In this document: piece by piece, positions 24,950 through 34,993 of the stretch
Numbering within the stretch: position 1 is the stretch's first letter
How the letters are laid out: every line of letters starts with the position of its first letter
The notes under the pieces: generated by a model
Databases searched by the model: none
Told to the model about the DNA's origin: nothing
What the model saw: only the letters and a program-made list of their open reading frames with translations
Made by a program: the position numbers and the translations under genes
From: Adiantum capillus-veneris
Lineage: Eukaryota; Streptophyta; Polypodiopsida; Polypodiales; Pteridaceae
Assembly: GCA_014529385.2 (NCBI GenBank)
Contig: CM043968.1
Location: 23,900,013 to 23,964,012 of the forward strand
DNA: 64,000 bases
Reading direction: 5' to 3'

Positions 24950-25930
24950 GGTCTCAGGAGAATGCGGGGGTTCCAAGTCAGGGGATTTCTTTTCTTGCAA
25001 CGCTGCAAATGGATTGTGCAGTGGGACAGTGAACCCTCCTCCTTTCGAAGGGTGGAGGATGTATTAGATCCTTTCACCTCAAGTGTTCTCACGACTTGAA
25101 GCACTTCGGAGTCTCTTGCCACTGCCTGCACTCTTCTGGCTCTTTTCAGACCGGGAACTTGGACAGCCGTCACCGTTGTCATTGTCATAAATTTGGGGGT
25201 AGCAGCGAGAGTAACGATCCTATTATTATTGTCTCCACCTTCGGAAATTCGTTGTATGCGCCTTCGTTACTGCCTCCTTGCTTCTCTAGTCCTTCCATTA
25301 GAGATTCCATTTTACTGGGGACCTGCTGCAGGAGCTGCGGTATCATTAGACCTCAAGGGGCAGTCCTTGGCGAAGTGTCCAAAGTTGTTGCATTCAAAAC
25401 ATGTTCGAATAGTAACTAGCGCAACTCCAACATTGATAACCATGCTTTTAGGTGGCGTTTTAGACACATCCCAGCCTATACAAACCCTATTTGAGGTTCT
25501 GCCAAACCCTCTCTTGCTAGGTATAAATAAGGGAGTGCCCAGTTGACTAGCAAGCATCCTGAGATTTTTCCACAGCTAGCTAGGCAACCCCATAAACTCA
25601 ACCCAAACTGGATGAAACCCTTGTAGAGATTCAGCTGAGTTGAACACTGGCTTCCAAAACACCACACAAACCATAGTGCTATTAAATACTAGGGGTCCTT
25701 TGCCAAGGATCTTTTCCACATCGGAGGCCTCTTTGAATCTCACTGAACAAAAATCTTTAGCTAGGTAGAGAGTACTTTCGACTGCTCCTCCATGACCAAC
25801 AATTTGAGGGCTCTGAAACCATTGAATGATCTCAAACCTGTTTGGGATTCTTCCACTGAACCCAAATACAAGCGTTAGTTTAGCTTGCTTGGCTAACTGT
25901 TTTTTGATAAGTGTTGGTGGAATCGCTTAG
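24950..25930 (-). pseudogene. LINE ORF1 (DUF4283-like plus CCHC knuckle)
   Basis: The minus strand reads KQLAKQAKLTLVFGFSGRIP, then FCSVRFKEASDVEKILGKGP and GFHPVWVEFMGLPS, the pattern of DUF4283 proteins. A stop follows (LPS then stop). The knuckle CFECNNFGHFAKDC at 25360-25401 and an Ala/Pro-rich tail come next. ORF1 proteins bind the element RNA. The frame is interrupted at least once before a C19 run (24929-24947). Confidence 0.85.
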
Positions 25931-25935
25931 TTTTA

Positions 25936-27336
25936 AACACCTTAGTTTTCAAGCAAGACAAAATGCAAACATATGGTCTTGCTCTGTAACGTTCTTACTT
26001 TTGACCATATCAACGTAGACTCTTTAGTTTTAGGTGAGCTTTTTCATCTCAAAATGGAAGCAAACTGGAAGCCTCTGTAACATAATCTCCACTCTTTATC
26101 TAAAAAACCACTTAGTCATACAATCTCTAAATGTCTCCAAGTTCATGACAAAAGCTTCATGACTTTGCACATACTTTGCCTTCAAGAACAAAATTATATC
26201 CTCACACTACTATAGGATTGTCTAATTATAATCACATTTATTTGGCAGGCCCCGCAGGACTTTCCCTTTTCTCATCACAAACAAGTTTAAACATGCACAG
26301 GAGTTTCACTTTTTCTCATCACATACAGGTTTAACCATGCAACACCATAGCATTATTTCCACAAATGCAATATAAACTAAAAGTACCGTTGCCACTGCAA
26401 AAAACACAAGCACATTTCCAATGATTACATTTACAGAACATCATTTCTGCGTTCAAAACGTCAAATAGACAGCAGCCAAACTACTATCCATGCATTTTTC
26501 CTAGAAAGACGAGGACTGGCTTTTCAGGCATGCTTTGATCTTCATCCATTACAGGACAAGGCCTGGTGCTAGCGTTCGGTGTTCTCCAAGCATTGGTGAA
26601 GGGCCCAATTTGAGAGTACATTGTGGAAGGAGCGGGACACCACAAACTTGTGAAAAGCCAAAACCTGCAGTTGCCCATTACCTAATATTGAAGCTGACCA
26701 CTGGTGCATCTGAAAGGAGAGTATAAGGTTTGTAAGAAACATTTTCTGCACATGATGCAGTGTCGCTAAGAAGCCTGCGACAAAGTTGTCACCCTTTACG
26801 CGCCAGTGTTAGTGACATAGTCTGAAGAGGGCCATCGCTCGAGCCTTGCTTGGGTTGACGAGTGCTCTTATCAGTTGCTTCAAAACAACCACAGGCTTCA
26901 GCAATGCAAATAATCATCTGCAGGCCTTCGAGTCCCTGCCACTGCATGTACAGAGGTGAAAGCTTGCGTGTACCTGCTGTAAACATTGCCCTCTCTACAA
27001 ACATTTCTCTACAGAGGTTTTTGTTAAGTTTGTTGATTCTTCATCCATTCCCCACAAGGAGAGATCTGTATATGAATTGAAGGGACGCACCTGTATTGCA
27101 CTTGCAACAAGGACTAACCTTCAACCCAGACCTAAACACGAGTAATGGGGCCGCAGGCTATGATGCACATCACACATTTTTGTGCAAAAGTCTCCTCGAG
27201 TTTCCCAACAGGGCACAAGCATACATAATCCTCACCTCTCCCTCAGCAAGTTTCCCAGCACCCTCTTCTATACTGCTATAAGCTTTAGTTCAAAACAACG
27301 CAACGCTGCATGCCTGAGCCGATGCTGGGCAAATGC
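25936..27336. other. region downstream of the PPR gene
   Basis: It holds the presumed 3' untranslated region of the minus-strand PPR gene and unrecognised sequence. No second gene is supported. Confidence 0.45.
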
Positions 27337-29904
27337 TCAACAGTCCATGGAGTGACAGTCAAAATACTCTTTGCAAGAGCACTCCCCATCCTTAAAATGA
27401 TGAACACAAAAAGCATCATTCACTACGATTTCCCGTAATTCCAACCTTGATATGAACTTAGTGGCATGATGACAATCATCACACATCCTAAGGTTTTTTG
27501 ATACACGAATGGTTGAGCCTACAGGTGTAGATATGAGCCCAAAGACAATGGCCAATTTTTCACAATGTCCTAGAAGATTATCTTCATCAGTGTTTTTTGC
27601 AGCATCTACAAGAGTACTGTTGGCTGAAATTTTGAGGGAGGGGAAGGTCATGCATCCTTCCTCTTTCATATGTGATGTAATATCCTTTATTTTTGCGTAT
27701 ATTTTAGAACTACAAGGATGAGTCTTATCTCCAACAACAAAATCATGCACAACATTATTCACCTCAATAAAAGCCTTAGCTGGCTTCTTCCATGCACATA
27801 CGTCACCCCTCCACTTTGAAACTTTCTCTGCCTCTTCTTTCATACCAGCTTGCCAGTACAAGGTTTCCATGATTACAAAAGCTGTTGCATTTGCTGGATT
27901 CAACTTGATAATATTGTTGAAGCAACGCCTACCCACATTCACATCTGCATGAACCCTGCAAGAACCAAGCAGGGACAACCACCCAGCCTCTTCGGTGCCA
28001 TCCGGAAGACACTCAATTAAGTCCTCCGCCTCATTCAAAAATCCTGCACGACCCACACAATCAACGATGGAAACAGAAAGCTTCGTTGTTGGGGCTATAC
28101 CATAGTCTCTTATGAGTGACTTAAACTGAGAGAGGCCTTCATCTGCGAGGCCCAAACGGCTGCAGGCAGCAAGAAGACACAGGTAAGTTACGTCATCTGG
28201 CACGAACCCCGCCTTCTGCATGGCCTTAAAGTACGCATAGGCTTTGTTGTAATTACTATGTTGAGAGCACCCTCCAATAACAATGTTCCATACTGCAACA
28301 TCTTTTTTCGGCAAACTTTCAAAAAGCACATGCGCATCTTGAAGAGTCCCACACTTACCATACATATCAATCAAGGTGCTCCCAACCTGTAAGTCTGACA
28401 GCAACCCATGACGGATTATGTGCGCATGAACCCTTCTGCCTTGCTCTAAAGCGCACACACATGAGCAAGCTTTTAAGACGTACATAACTGTTATCTTGTT
28501 TGGTTCAATGCCTTTTTGCTGCAGTTGACAAAAGATTTGAAGAGCTTCCTGGCCAAGCCCATGCTGAGCATATCCTCCAATCATGGCATTCCACAATGAC
28601 ACGTCACATTTCACAGACATGTCAAATACAGAGCAAGCCTGATCCAGCTCCCCACATTTGCAGTACATGTCAACAAGCGTACTATTGAGAAAAACATTCG
28701 AATCAAGACCGCAGGCAACAACAAAAGAATGAACCCTTTTGCCTTCCTCAAAATGGGCTATATTAGTGCATGCCTTCAGAACACTGTTATATGTGATTTC
28801 ATTGGGTATGACACTGTCATGCTGCATTTTGAAGAAAAGCTCCAGAGCCTGATGACCGTGCCCAGCATTTCCATATGCTGCAATTAGGGTGCTCCATAAT
28901 ACAACATCAGGTGTCTCAATCTTTTCAAACGCAACGGTTGCATCCTGCATGCTTCCACAGTTAGCGTACATGTCAATTAGGGTATTGCACACTGAAAAAT
29001 CATTATTTAGCCCATACTCAATGACAAGAGTGTGGATGTGCTCTCCTACATTCAAGGCTTGTAAGACCATGCACGCTTTGAGTACAAAAACAAAACTAAC
29101 GTGGCTTAATGCGACATTATGTGCTTGCATCTGCTTGAACACTTCTAGTGCCTCCTGGCTGTAACCAAGCTGACTGTAGCCTGCAAGAAGAGCATTCCAT
29201 GCGACGACATCGTGTTGCATCAATCTGTTAAATGTTAGAGCTGCCTCCTGGAGGCTTCCACACTTGGCATACATATCAACAATCGTGTTTCCTACAAAAG
29301 TAGACGCCTCCCAGCCACTTTCAATTATGTGTGCATGTATCAACTTGCCTTCCTCTAAAGCAGCTGCTCCTGCACATGCTTTAAGAGCTGCCATAAACAC
29401 CGGACCATCAAGTCCTATGTTTAAGCTTTGAAGCTGATGGTAAAGTCGAATAGCCTCATGGTTCTCACCATGGGTGGCATGAGCTGAAATGATTGCAGTC
29501 CATGAAACTAGATCAGGTTCAAGCAAACCATCAAACACTTCATGGGCTTCTACGAGGTTGCCATGTGAAGCATACAATTGGATAAACTGACTTCCCAATA
29601 AGACATCAGACGCCAACCCACATCTCTTTGCATAACTGTGTATTTCTCTTCCTCTCCCCAAATCCCTCTCAGTAATACATCTACGCGAAAGGTGGTATAG
29701 AATGCCATGCTGATTGCCATGAACTGCTCCACAGTCCAGATTGCTTAACAATTCGTCGTATGAAAATGTTTCCAGCGGTTGCATTTTAAAGGATGGAGGT
29801 GCAGTTATGGGCAAACTGTGAGTGGTTGGCGACCTGCATGACCATGTGAAAAGATCCACAGTTAAACTAGACCCTCTTATAGCTTTTGCTGTTGAGTTTA
29901 TCAA
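27337..29904 (-). CDS. PLS-class PPR protein with DYW:KP deaminase (predicted U-to-C editing factor), 855 aa
   Basis: Single intronless ORF with a Ser/Thr/Arg-rich N-terminus (about 40 residues) that could be an organelle transit peptide. PPR motifs run from about residue 66 to 636 as L-S then repeated P-L-S triplets, ending P2 (535-569), L2 (570-605) and S2 (606-636). E1 and E2 fill about 637-705. The deaminase starts at W-K-KPAKA (KPAKA 707-711), where C-to-U DYW proteins have a PG box. Zinc/catalytic residues are kept: HCE at 780-782, CDDC at 808-811, HH at 835-836 and CSC at 842-844. The C-terminus reads EYF plus seven residues instead of DYW. Known: KP-type DYW domains catalyse U-to-C editing. 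Inferred: this protein does so in mitochondria or plastids. Every PPR motif and the domain are uninterrupted, unlike the surrounding elements. Confidence 0.93.
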   Translation of the reverse strand: MINSTAKAIRGSSLTVDLFTWSCRSPTTHSLPITAPPSFKMQPLETFSYDELLSNLDCGAVHGNQHGILYHLSRRCITERDLGRGREIHSYAKRCGLASDVLLGSQFIQLYASHGNLVEAHEVFDGLLEPDLVSWTAIISAHATHGENHEAIRLYHQLQSLNIGLDGPVFMAALKACAGAAALEEGKLIHAHIIESGWEASTFVGNTIVDMYAKCGSLQEAALTFNRLMQHDVVAWNALLAGYSQLGYSQEALEVFKQMQAHNVALSHVSFVFVLKACMVLQALNVGEHIHTLVIEYGLNNDFSVCNTLIDMYANCGSMQDATVAFEKIETPDVVLWSTLIAAYGNAGHGHQALELFFKMQHDSVIPNEITYNSVLKACTNIAHFEEGKRVHSFVVACGLDSNVFLNSTLVDMYCKCGELDQACSVFDMSVKCDVSLWNAMIGGYAQHGLGQEALQIFCQLQQKGIEPNKITVMYVLKACSCVCALEQGRRVHAHIIRHGLLSDLQVGSTLIDMYGKCGTLQDAHVLFESLPKKDVAVWNIVIGGCSQHSNYNKAYAYFKAMQKAGFVPDDVTYLCLLAACSRLGLADEGLSQFKSLIRDYGIAPTTKLSVSIVDCVGRAGFLNEAEDLIECLPDGTEEAGWLSLLGSCRVHADVNVGRRCFNNIIKLNPANATAFVIMETLYWQAGMKEEAEKVSKWRGDVCAWKKPAKAFIEVNNVVHDFVVGDKTHPCSSKIYAKIKDITSHMKEEGCMTFPSLKISANSTLVDAAKNTDEDNLLGHCEKLAIVFGLISTPVGSTIRVSKNLRMCDDCHHATKFISRLELREIVVNDAFCVHHFKDGECSCKEYFDCHSMDC

Positions 29905-30125
29905 TTGAGCTACTACGGAAATCTTATTGAAAATTGCTCATCACATCCTTCATTACCTCAAAAGAACCCGAGTTTCTGTACTCCCAATGGATGTTCCGGG
30001 ATCCCATGAAGCTGCTTGTGTCATGATCTGGGCCATCTCAGGATTTCTTCAGGCTTCCTATCTCATTAGCAAAAACTTCATACACAATCTGGCATTAGCA
30101 TGAAAGAAGAGTATGTACTGTACGT
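29905..30125 (-). other. 5' flank of the PPR gene
   Basis: Presumed 5' untranslated/promoter region. No clear TATA box is seen close to the ATG. Confidence 0.4.
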
Positions 30126-30139
30126 CTTCTTCTTCTTCT

Positions 30140-30187
<48 letters not shown>
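30126..30187. repeat. (TTC)n(TC)n microsatellite upstream of the PPR gene
   Basis: TTC units (30126-30145) run into a CT tract up to 30187, about 220-280 bp upstream of the PPR start codon. On the gene's strand it is GA/GAA-rich. Confidence 0.95.
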
Positions 30188-30189
<2 letters not shown>

Positions 30190-30555
30190 GTGTACACGCG
30201 TCACATGGAGACTCTTAAAATTTTGGCTATAACCTGCCTGTGTTCTCGTGAGTGCTGTAAAAACCAGACTTGAAGAAAACACATTGGGGCACCCCCCCCC
30301 AAGAAGGCCAACATGCCAATGATACCCTATCAAATTTTGTTCAAGGGCGATGTCAGCATCTATTGGCCTGGTTGTGTGTGTGTGTGTAGCGTGTTGGAAC
30401 CTGCCTGCACGCAGTCCTCTGCCTGCGAGGAAGCAAGCTTGCGAGTGCCTCGCCTCTGCCGCGCTGCCGCCTCTGGAGGTTCTGCACAAGCTTGGGTGTG
30501 TGTGCGCGAGGGTGTAGCGTTAAGCAATCTGCGGTCTTTGGAATCTCTAGGAGGG

Positions 30556-30570
30556 TGTGTGTGTGTGTGT

Positions 30571-30617
<47 letters not shown>
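30556..30617. repeat. compound (GT)n(GC)n(GA)n microsatellite
   Basis: GT units, a short GCGCGC, then GA units to 30617. An additional short (GT)n lies at 30372-30387. Confidence 0.95.
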
Positions 30618-30620
<3 letters not shown>

Positions 30621-32220
30621 TTGCGCGTCACAGCCCTGTCTATAGTCTTGCGAAAACCTCTTCTTGAGTGATTGGGTTGATTTGAGCTTTTGTGATTTAA
30701 TTTCAGCAATAGGTAATTGGAAGTAAGGATTTGAGAGGGTTTGATGTATATACTTTTGTGGTTCCCGCACAGAGGTAGACGTTACTAAAACAAGATGAGG
30801 AGGCCTGCTAAGTTAAAAGAGGGATGAGATTTATAAAGAGTAAGTTTAAATGAGTGACTATAATCAAATGGAATTTTTGTTGTGTTTTAATATAAAATTA
30901 TATTATCTATTATACAGATATAATCACAAATGTTTTATATATTACAAAAAGCTCCATTTTAATAACAAGGTGAAAGATACACATTTCATATTATTATTTG
31001 ATTTTTTTTAAAAATGCATGATATTATTTATTATATATATATATATATTATACATACATAATTATGAATGATTTATATATTAGAAAAAGGCTCCACTTAA
31101 ATTATAAGGTGCAAGGTGCACATTGGAAAGCAAAATCAAATGAAAAGGAAATAAAATAAAAATAAAAAGACACGTTGAAAAACTAAAGCAAAAAATATTT
31201 TAACGTTTTCGTAAAAAAAGATAAATTTAATAAGCATAGAGAATAATTTAAAATTTTATTAAAATGAATCTTTGTGAAGTCCTAAAATGAAAGGACTCTT
31301 CACAAATTAAAATAGTACAAAAAGTTTATTGAATCAATAGCTCACATCATGGTCAAACTCCTATGGATACACTTTTTAATATTTTGTTCTCTAAAGCTTT
31401 TTTCAGCATGCCAACAAAATGAATGGATTTTTGGGAAATAGCATTAAAAGGACATGATTTCTTTGTCGACCATTCACTGATTTTGAATTGCCTACGTGCT
31501 AGCTAACTATGGAATTCTTCCTCTCCATTTGGGAGTCTCTCAATGTAAGGTCCCCAACCACGGAAGACTGGGACGAGTTGATAGATGGCATTCCTTTGTT
31601 CTCAAGTTCCGTTGGCGACCCTACTTCGTTTCCACGAAGCAGAGATATGAGCAACAAAAGAGAGGAAGTCCTCTATCCATCGTGATCGTGGACATAAGGA
31701 TCATACACCACATGCCAGGTCGATAATCAAAGGATTCAATGGTAGCTAATTCCTATATCACAAAGATAAAATCCCATGGACATATTTGGAATCCATAACA
31801 ATGCATTTTTCCCCGCGTTTAAGAGGTACGGCCGCCATTCATAAACCCTCGATATGATGTGAGACTTAGTATAAACTAACTAGTACTCTTGTGAAAAATA
31901 CTCAACTAATCGGGTCCACTCGTCTGTAGACATAGATCCGTTTGGATAATAGTCTCCCACGTTCCACACCACACTCACCCGTTCTTTTTGTATTTTTAAT
32001 TACTACCACACTGTTTTACATATACAAACAGTGTTCCTTTATTAGTTCGTGACAAAGGTTCTTTCAAACAACCCTTCAAACAATTCAACAAGGCTTAATG
32101 AAAACAATTTTATATTTTAACAAAAAAGAATTATGCAATTTCTCTTATGAGTTGTCGCTACCCGCATATTTTTTCTGTCCAACCAACAGAGCCTTTGCAT
32201 TCACTAACCGCGAATTGCAC
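30618..32220. other. AT-rich intergenic DNA
   Basis: Very AT-rich at 30840-31320, with an (AT)n tract around 31031-31051. No gene or element ends were recognised; short frames near 31496-31726 are not supported. Confidence 0.5.
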
Positions 32221-32684
32221 AACCTTCCCATCTCACTAACCACGAGGCATCTTGCTAACCTCGCTAACCACAGGGGATAAAAAGAGAGTCGATAACCACA
32301 GCTTAATCTCCGCTAACCGCAGGATCATCTTGCTAACCGTGAGGCATCTCACTAACCGCAAGGCATTGCAAGGAACAAAAATATATTATTTCAACAATTC
32401 TTCTCTTTAAATGATTTTTCAAACATGATCAATCAACTCTTCCTAAACAGTAACAACCTTCCCATCTCGCTAACCACGAGGCATCTTGCTAACCTCGCTA
32501 ACCACGAGGGATAAAAAGAGAGCCGATAACCTCAGCTTAATCTCCGATAACCGCAGGATCATTTCCCACCGTGACACATCTCACTAAAAGGCATTGCAAG
32601 GAACAAAATATATTATTTCAACAATTCTTCTCTTTAAATGATTCTTCAAACATGATCAATCAACTCTTCCTAAACAGTAACAAC
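32221..32684. repeat. tandem duplication of a 234-bp unit rich in CTAACC motifs
   Basis: Unit 1 (32221-32454) and unit 2 (32455-32684) both run from AACCTTCCCATCTC through GATAAAAAGAGAG to CTTCCTAAACAGTAAC. Each carries several degenerate copies of GCTAACCACGAGGCATC; further copies lie just to the left (32200-32220). Confidence 0.9.
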
Positions 32685-33149
32685 TTATCAAGCAATGATA
32701 ATTTATGAAACAATTCTTTAACTATTCTACAAAAACATATGCTTGTTTCTTGTGATAGAATCACGTTTCTTGGACGGTTGAAGGGAATCTCTATGCTCGG
32801 CTTTCCAGGTCAACGTGAATAGCAATGCAAAATTATAAATTTATTTTACCGGATTAGCGACATGTTCGATTACCTCCTGTGTTGGAGGTTGGACGGCTTC
32901 AACTTCTTCCACAGTCGATACATCCGCTTGAGCTACTATTGGAGTAGATGATACTTCTTCCGCAGTCGATACATCCGCTTGAGATACGAGATGATACTTT
33001 CTTTTGCACCTTTCTTGGAGGAGAAACGATTGGAGCATCCTTGGAGCTTCGAGTCACTCGCTTCGGAGCCATCGTATCGCGAAAGAGAAGAGGGAAAGCT
33101 TCACCGTGGAAAGTAGAGTTATGGCTTCCTTGCTTGTTGAGAATATTGC

Positions 33150-33150
<1 letters not shown>

Positions 33151-33222
<72 letters not shown>
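33151..33222. repeat. (GA)n microsatellite
   Basis: Perfect GA tract lying in the putative leader of the small minus-strand unit. Confidence 0.97.
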
Positions 33223-33223
<1 letters not shown>

Positions 33224-33386
33224 TCAACAATTCGAGGGACAACATGATGGTGGTAAAGATGGAGTTGGAGATGGAGATGGGTTGAGGGTGAGAGCTTGAT
33301 GGAGAGAGGTTGTAGGAGAGAAGGTAACTGCGACGTTATGGCAAGAGAGCTTCTGCGTGTGTCTATTGGAAGTGAGGAAAGAGGGG

Positions 33387-33396
33387 CCTTTATATA
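33387..33396 (-). promoter_or_regulatory. TATA box
   Basis: TATATAAAGG on the minus strand in a GC-flanked setting (GCCTATATAAAGGCCCC). The expected start would be near 33360. Confidence 0.55.
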
Positions 33397-33850
33397 GGCT
33401 CTCAAGAGCCAAAATCACAAGCTAAGAATAGCGAAAAGCAGAGAGATAAGTTTGCGTGCATTCGCGGTTTTTTTTTTGAAAAGCGGGCACGTGTCCTGAT
33501 GAGCGATTTTCAAGCCCTAATTTTAGCAGAGGCTTGGCTTCTAAGAAAAGAAAGCTCTAAACTTGACTTACTTCTCTAAAAATACCCTTTCTTTCCTAAA
33601 AATACTCTTCCTTCCCTAAAATGACTCCTCCTTTCTTAAGGGTCAACTCTCATATTTAGATATAGCTTTGAGGTTTAAGTTTCCCATATCAACCTATTGT
33701 TTCCAAGTGAATAAGGGCCATAATTTATAGTTCTAGAGTCTGAGTTCTAATCCAATCGTTCCATTGGAATGCTCTATGACTTAACAAAATTCGAACCTTT
33801 TTTGCAAAGTAAGTGAAATAATTTTTATAAAAAATATTGGACACATTACA

Positions 33851-34355
33851 ATCTCCCCAACTTAGGGATTCGAAATGTCCTCATCTTGAGAAAAAGTGAG
33901 GGTACTCCTACTCTCATTACTAGTTTGACCATCATTATGTCCAAAAGGGTGGTGTCCTTAGTTTGCTTCACTCGATACTGATGCTCCATTAGTCAGACGT
34001 GGACAAGTGTTCACTTGATACTGATGCTCCATTAGTCAGACGTGGACAAGTGTTCCGATAATGTCCCAAGTCTCCACATTCAAAGCATCAAACATTCAAG
34101 CGTGGAGGATCTTGCGCATTAGCAACATTAGCTCTTTGTGGTTGTCTATTGTTGAAGCTCTGATTCTGTTCAACTCTTCTTGTAATCCCTTGCTCTTTCA
34201 TCAAAGGTTTAGCTTGTAGTAAAGTATCTTATACAGTAATAGGTTCAGGGCTTCCAATCGTGAGCCCATTGGTTCTCTTAAACCTTGAGAAAAACGAGCT
34301 ACCTGATGCTCTATGGTCATTGACGGAGCGTAATGCCTAAGCCTTCAAGTAGTAT
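33851..34355 (-). pseudogene. older Ty3 gag relic, C-terminal part
   Basis: Minus-strand pieces read TIEHQVARFSQGLREPMGS and a knuckle CFECGDLGHYRNTC at 34046-34087 followed by PRLTNGAS. Stops and shifts are present. Its N-terminal half is at 43717-43990, on the far side of the chromovirus that split it. Confidence 0.75.
33967..34053. repeat. 43-bp tandem duplication
   Basis: GATACTGATGCTCCATTAGT and its flanks occur twice with a 43-bp period, next to the gag knuckle of the relic. Confidence 0.9.
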
Positions 34356-34946
34356 TGTAACAACTAATTGCCTAGTAACTTGTGTGTAGTGCTTGGGTGG
34401 AGAGAGCAACAAAAAGCATAACACTTAGTTAGATAGCATGAACAATACTTCAAAAGAGAGAGAACTTAAGCAATTGACAATAGTTGAGGATCGGATTTTC
34501 ATGGAGCAGGTTCCCCCTCCAAAAGGCTTTGTATTATGGTTTCTCCCATCAAGAGAGACATTTTACAATACAATTCTTTGTGTTCCTTCAATACTAGCTA
34601 GTGCAATGAAGATGGAAACTTCAAGCACTAAGCAATACACTTATCAAACACAACATCAATTCCCTCACGGTCTCAGACCCAAGACCTCACACACCTTCGA
34701 AGATGGTGAGAGCTAGCGGGGTATGAAAGTAGATGAGTAGTCTTACAAGAAAGATGTACATCTCCTCACATAATCACTCATATTATCATAGCTTAGCTTA
34801 GTAACTAGCATGGTAGAGGAGATGAGCATGCATTGAAGCTTGGCTCTTGGTTGGATTTGCATCACACAAAGCCAAGAGTTGTTGGTGTAGGCCTCCCTTC
34901 TCACAAGCTTGGAGTAGGTGATAAGCTTCCCATTAAAGCTTGAGAA

Positions 34947-34993
<47 letters not shown>

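Larger units (their letters stand above)
21480..25935 (-). mobile_element. LINE (non-LTR retrotransposon), decayed
   Basis: Read leftward: ORF1 with a DUF4283-like domain and CCHC knuckle (about 25930-24950), then ORF2 with endonuclease (from 24876), RT and a C-terminal region ending about 21497. The order is that of plant L1-type LINEs. Multiple stops and frameshifts are present. No poly-A or target duplication could be defined, so both ends are approximate. It lies 1.4 kb downstream of the PPR gene in the same orientation. Confidence 0.9.
32841..33396 (-). other. small transcription unit with TATA box, (CT)n leader and short ORF
   Basis: The minus strand has TATATAAAGG (33396-33387), a leader with a 72-bp CT tract (33222-33151), and ATG at 33072 starting MAPKRVTRSSKDAPIVSPPRK. 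The frame stops after 57 residues (32899). One base shift earlier opens QADVSTAEEV...QADVSTVEEV and ends at 32841, a repeat-containing acidic stretch that looks more like the original reading. An ATG also lies in the leader. It may be a broken gene, a small host gene, or the promoter/gag start of a retroelement. The product is not recognised. Confidence 0.45.

Noticed and set aside
28188..29732. Extra frames on both strands within the PPR gene
   Set aside because: Shadows of the 855-residue ORF, whose motif periodicity is clear.
30058..30770. Frames of 110-143 residues upstream of the PPR gene
   Set aside because: Built from GA and GT tracts; no conserved domain.
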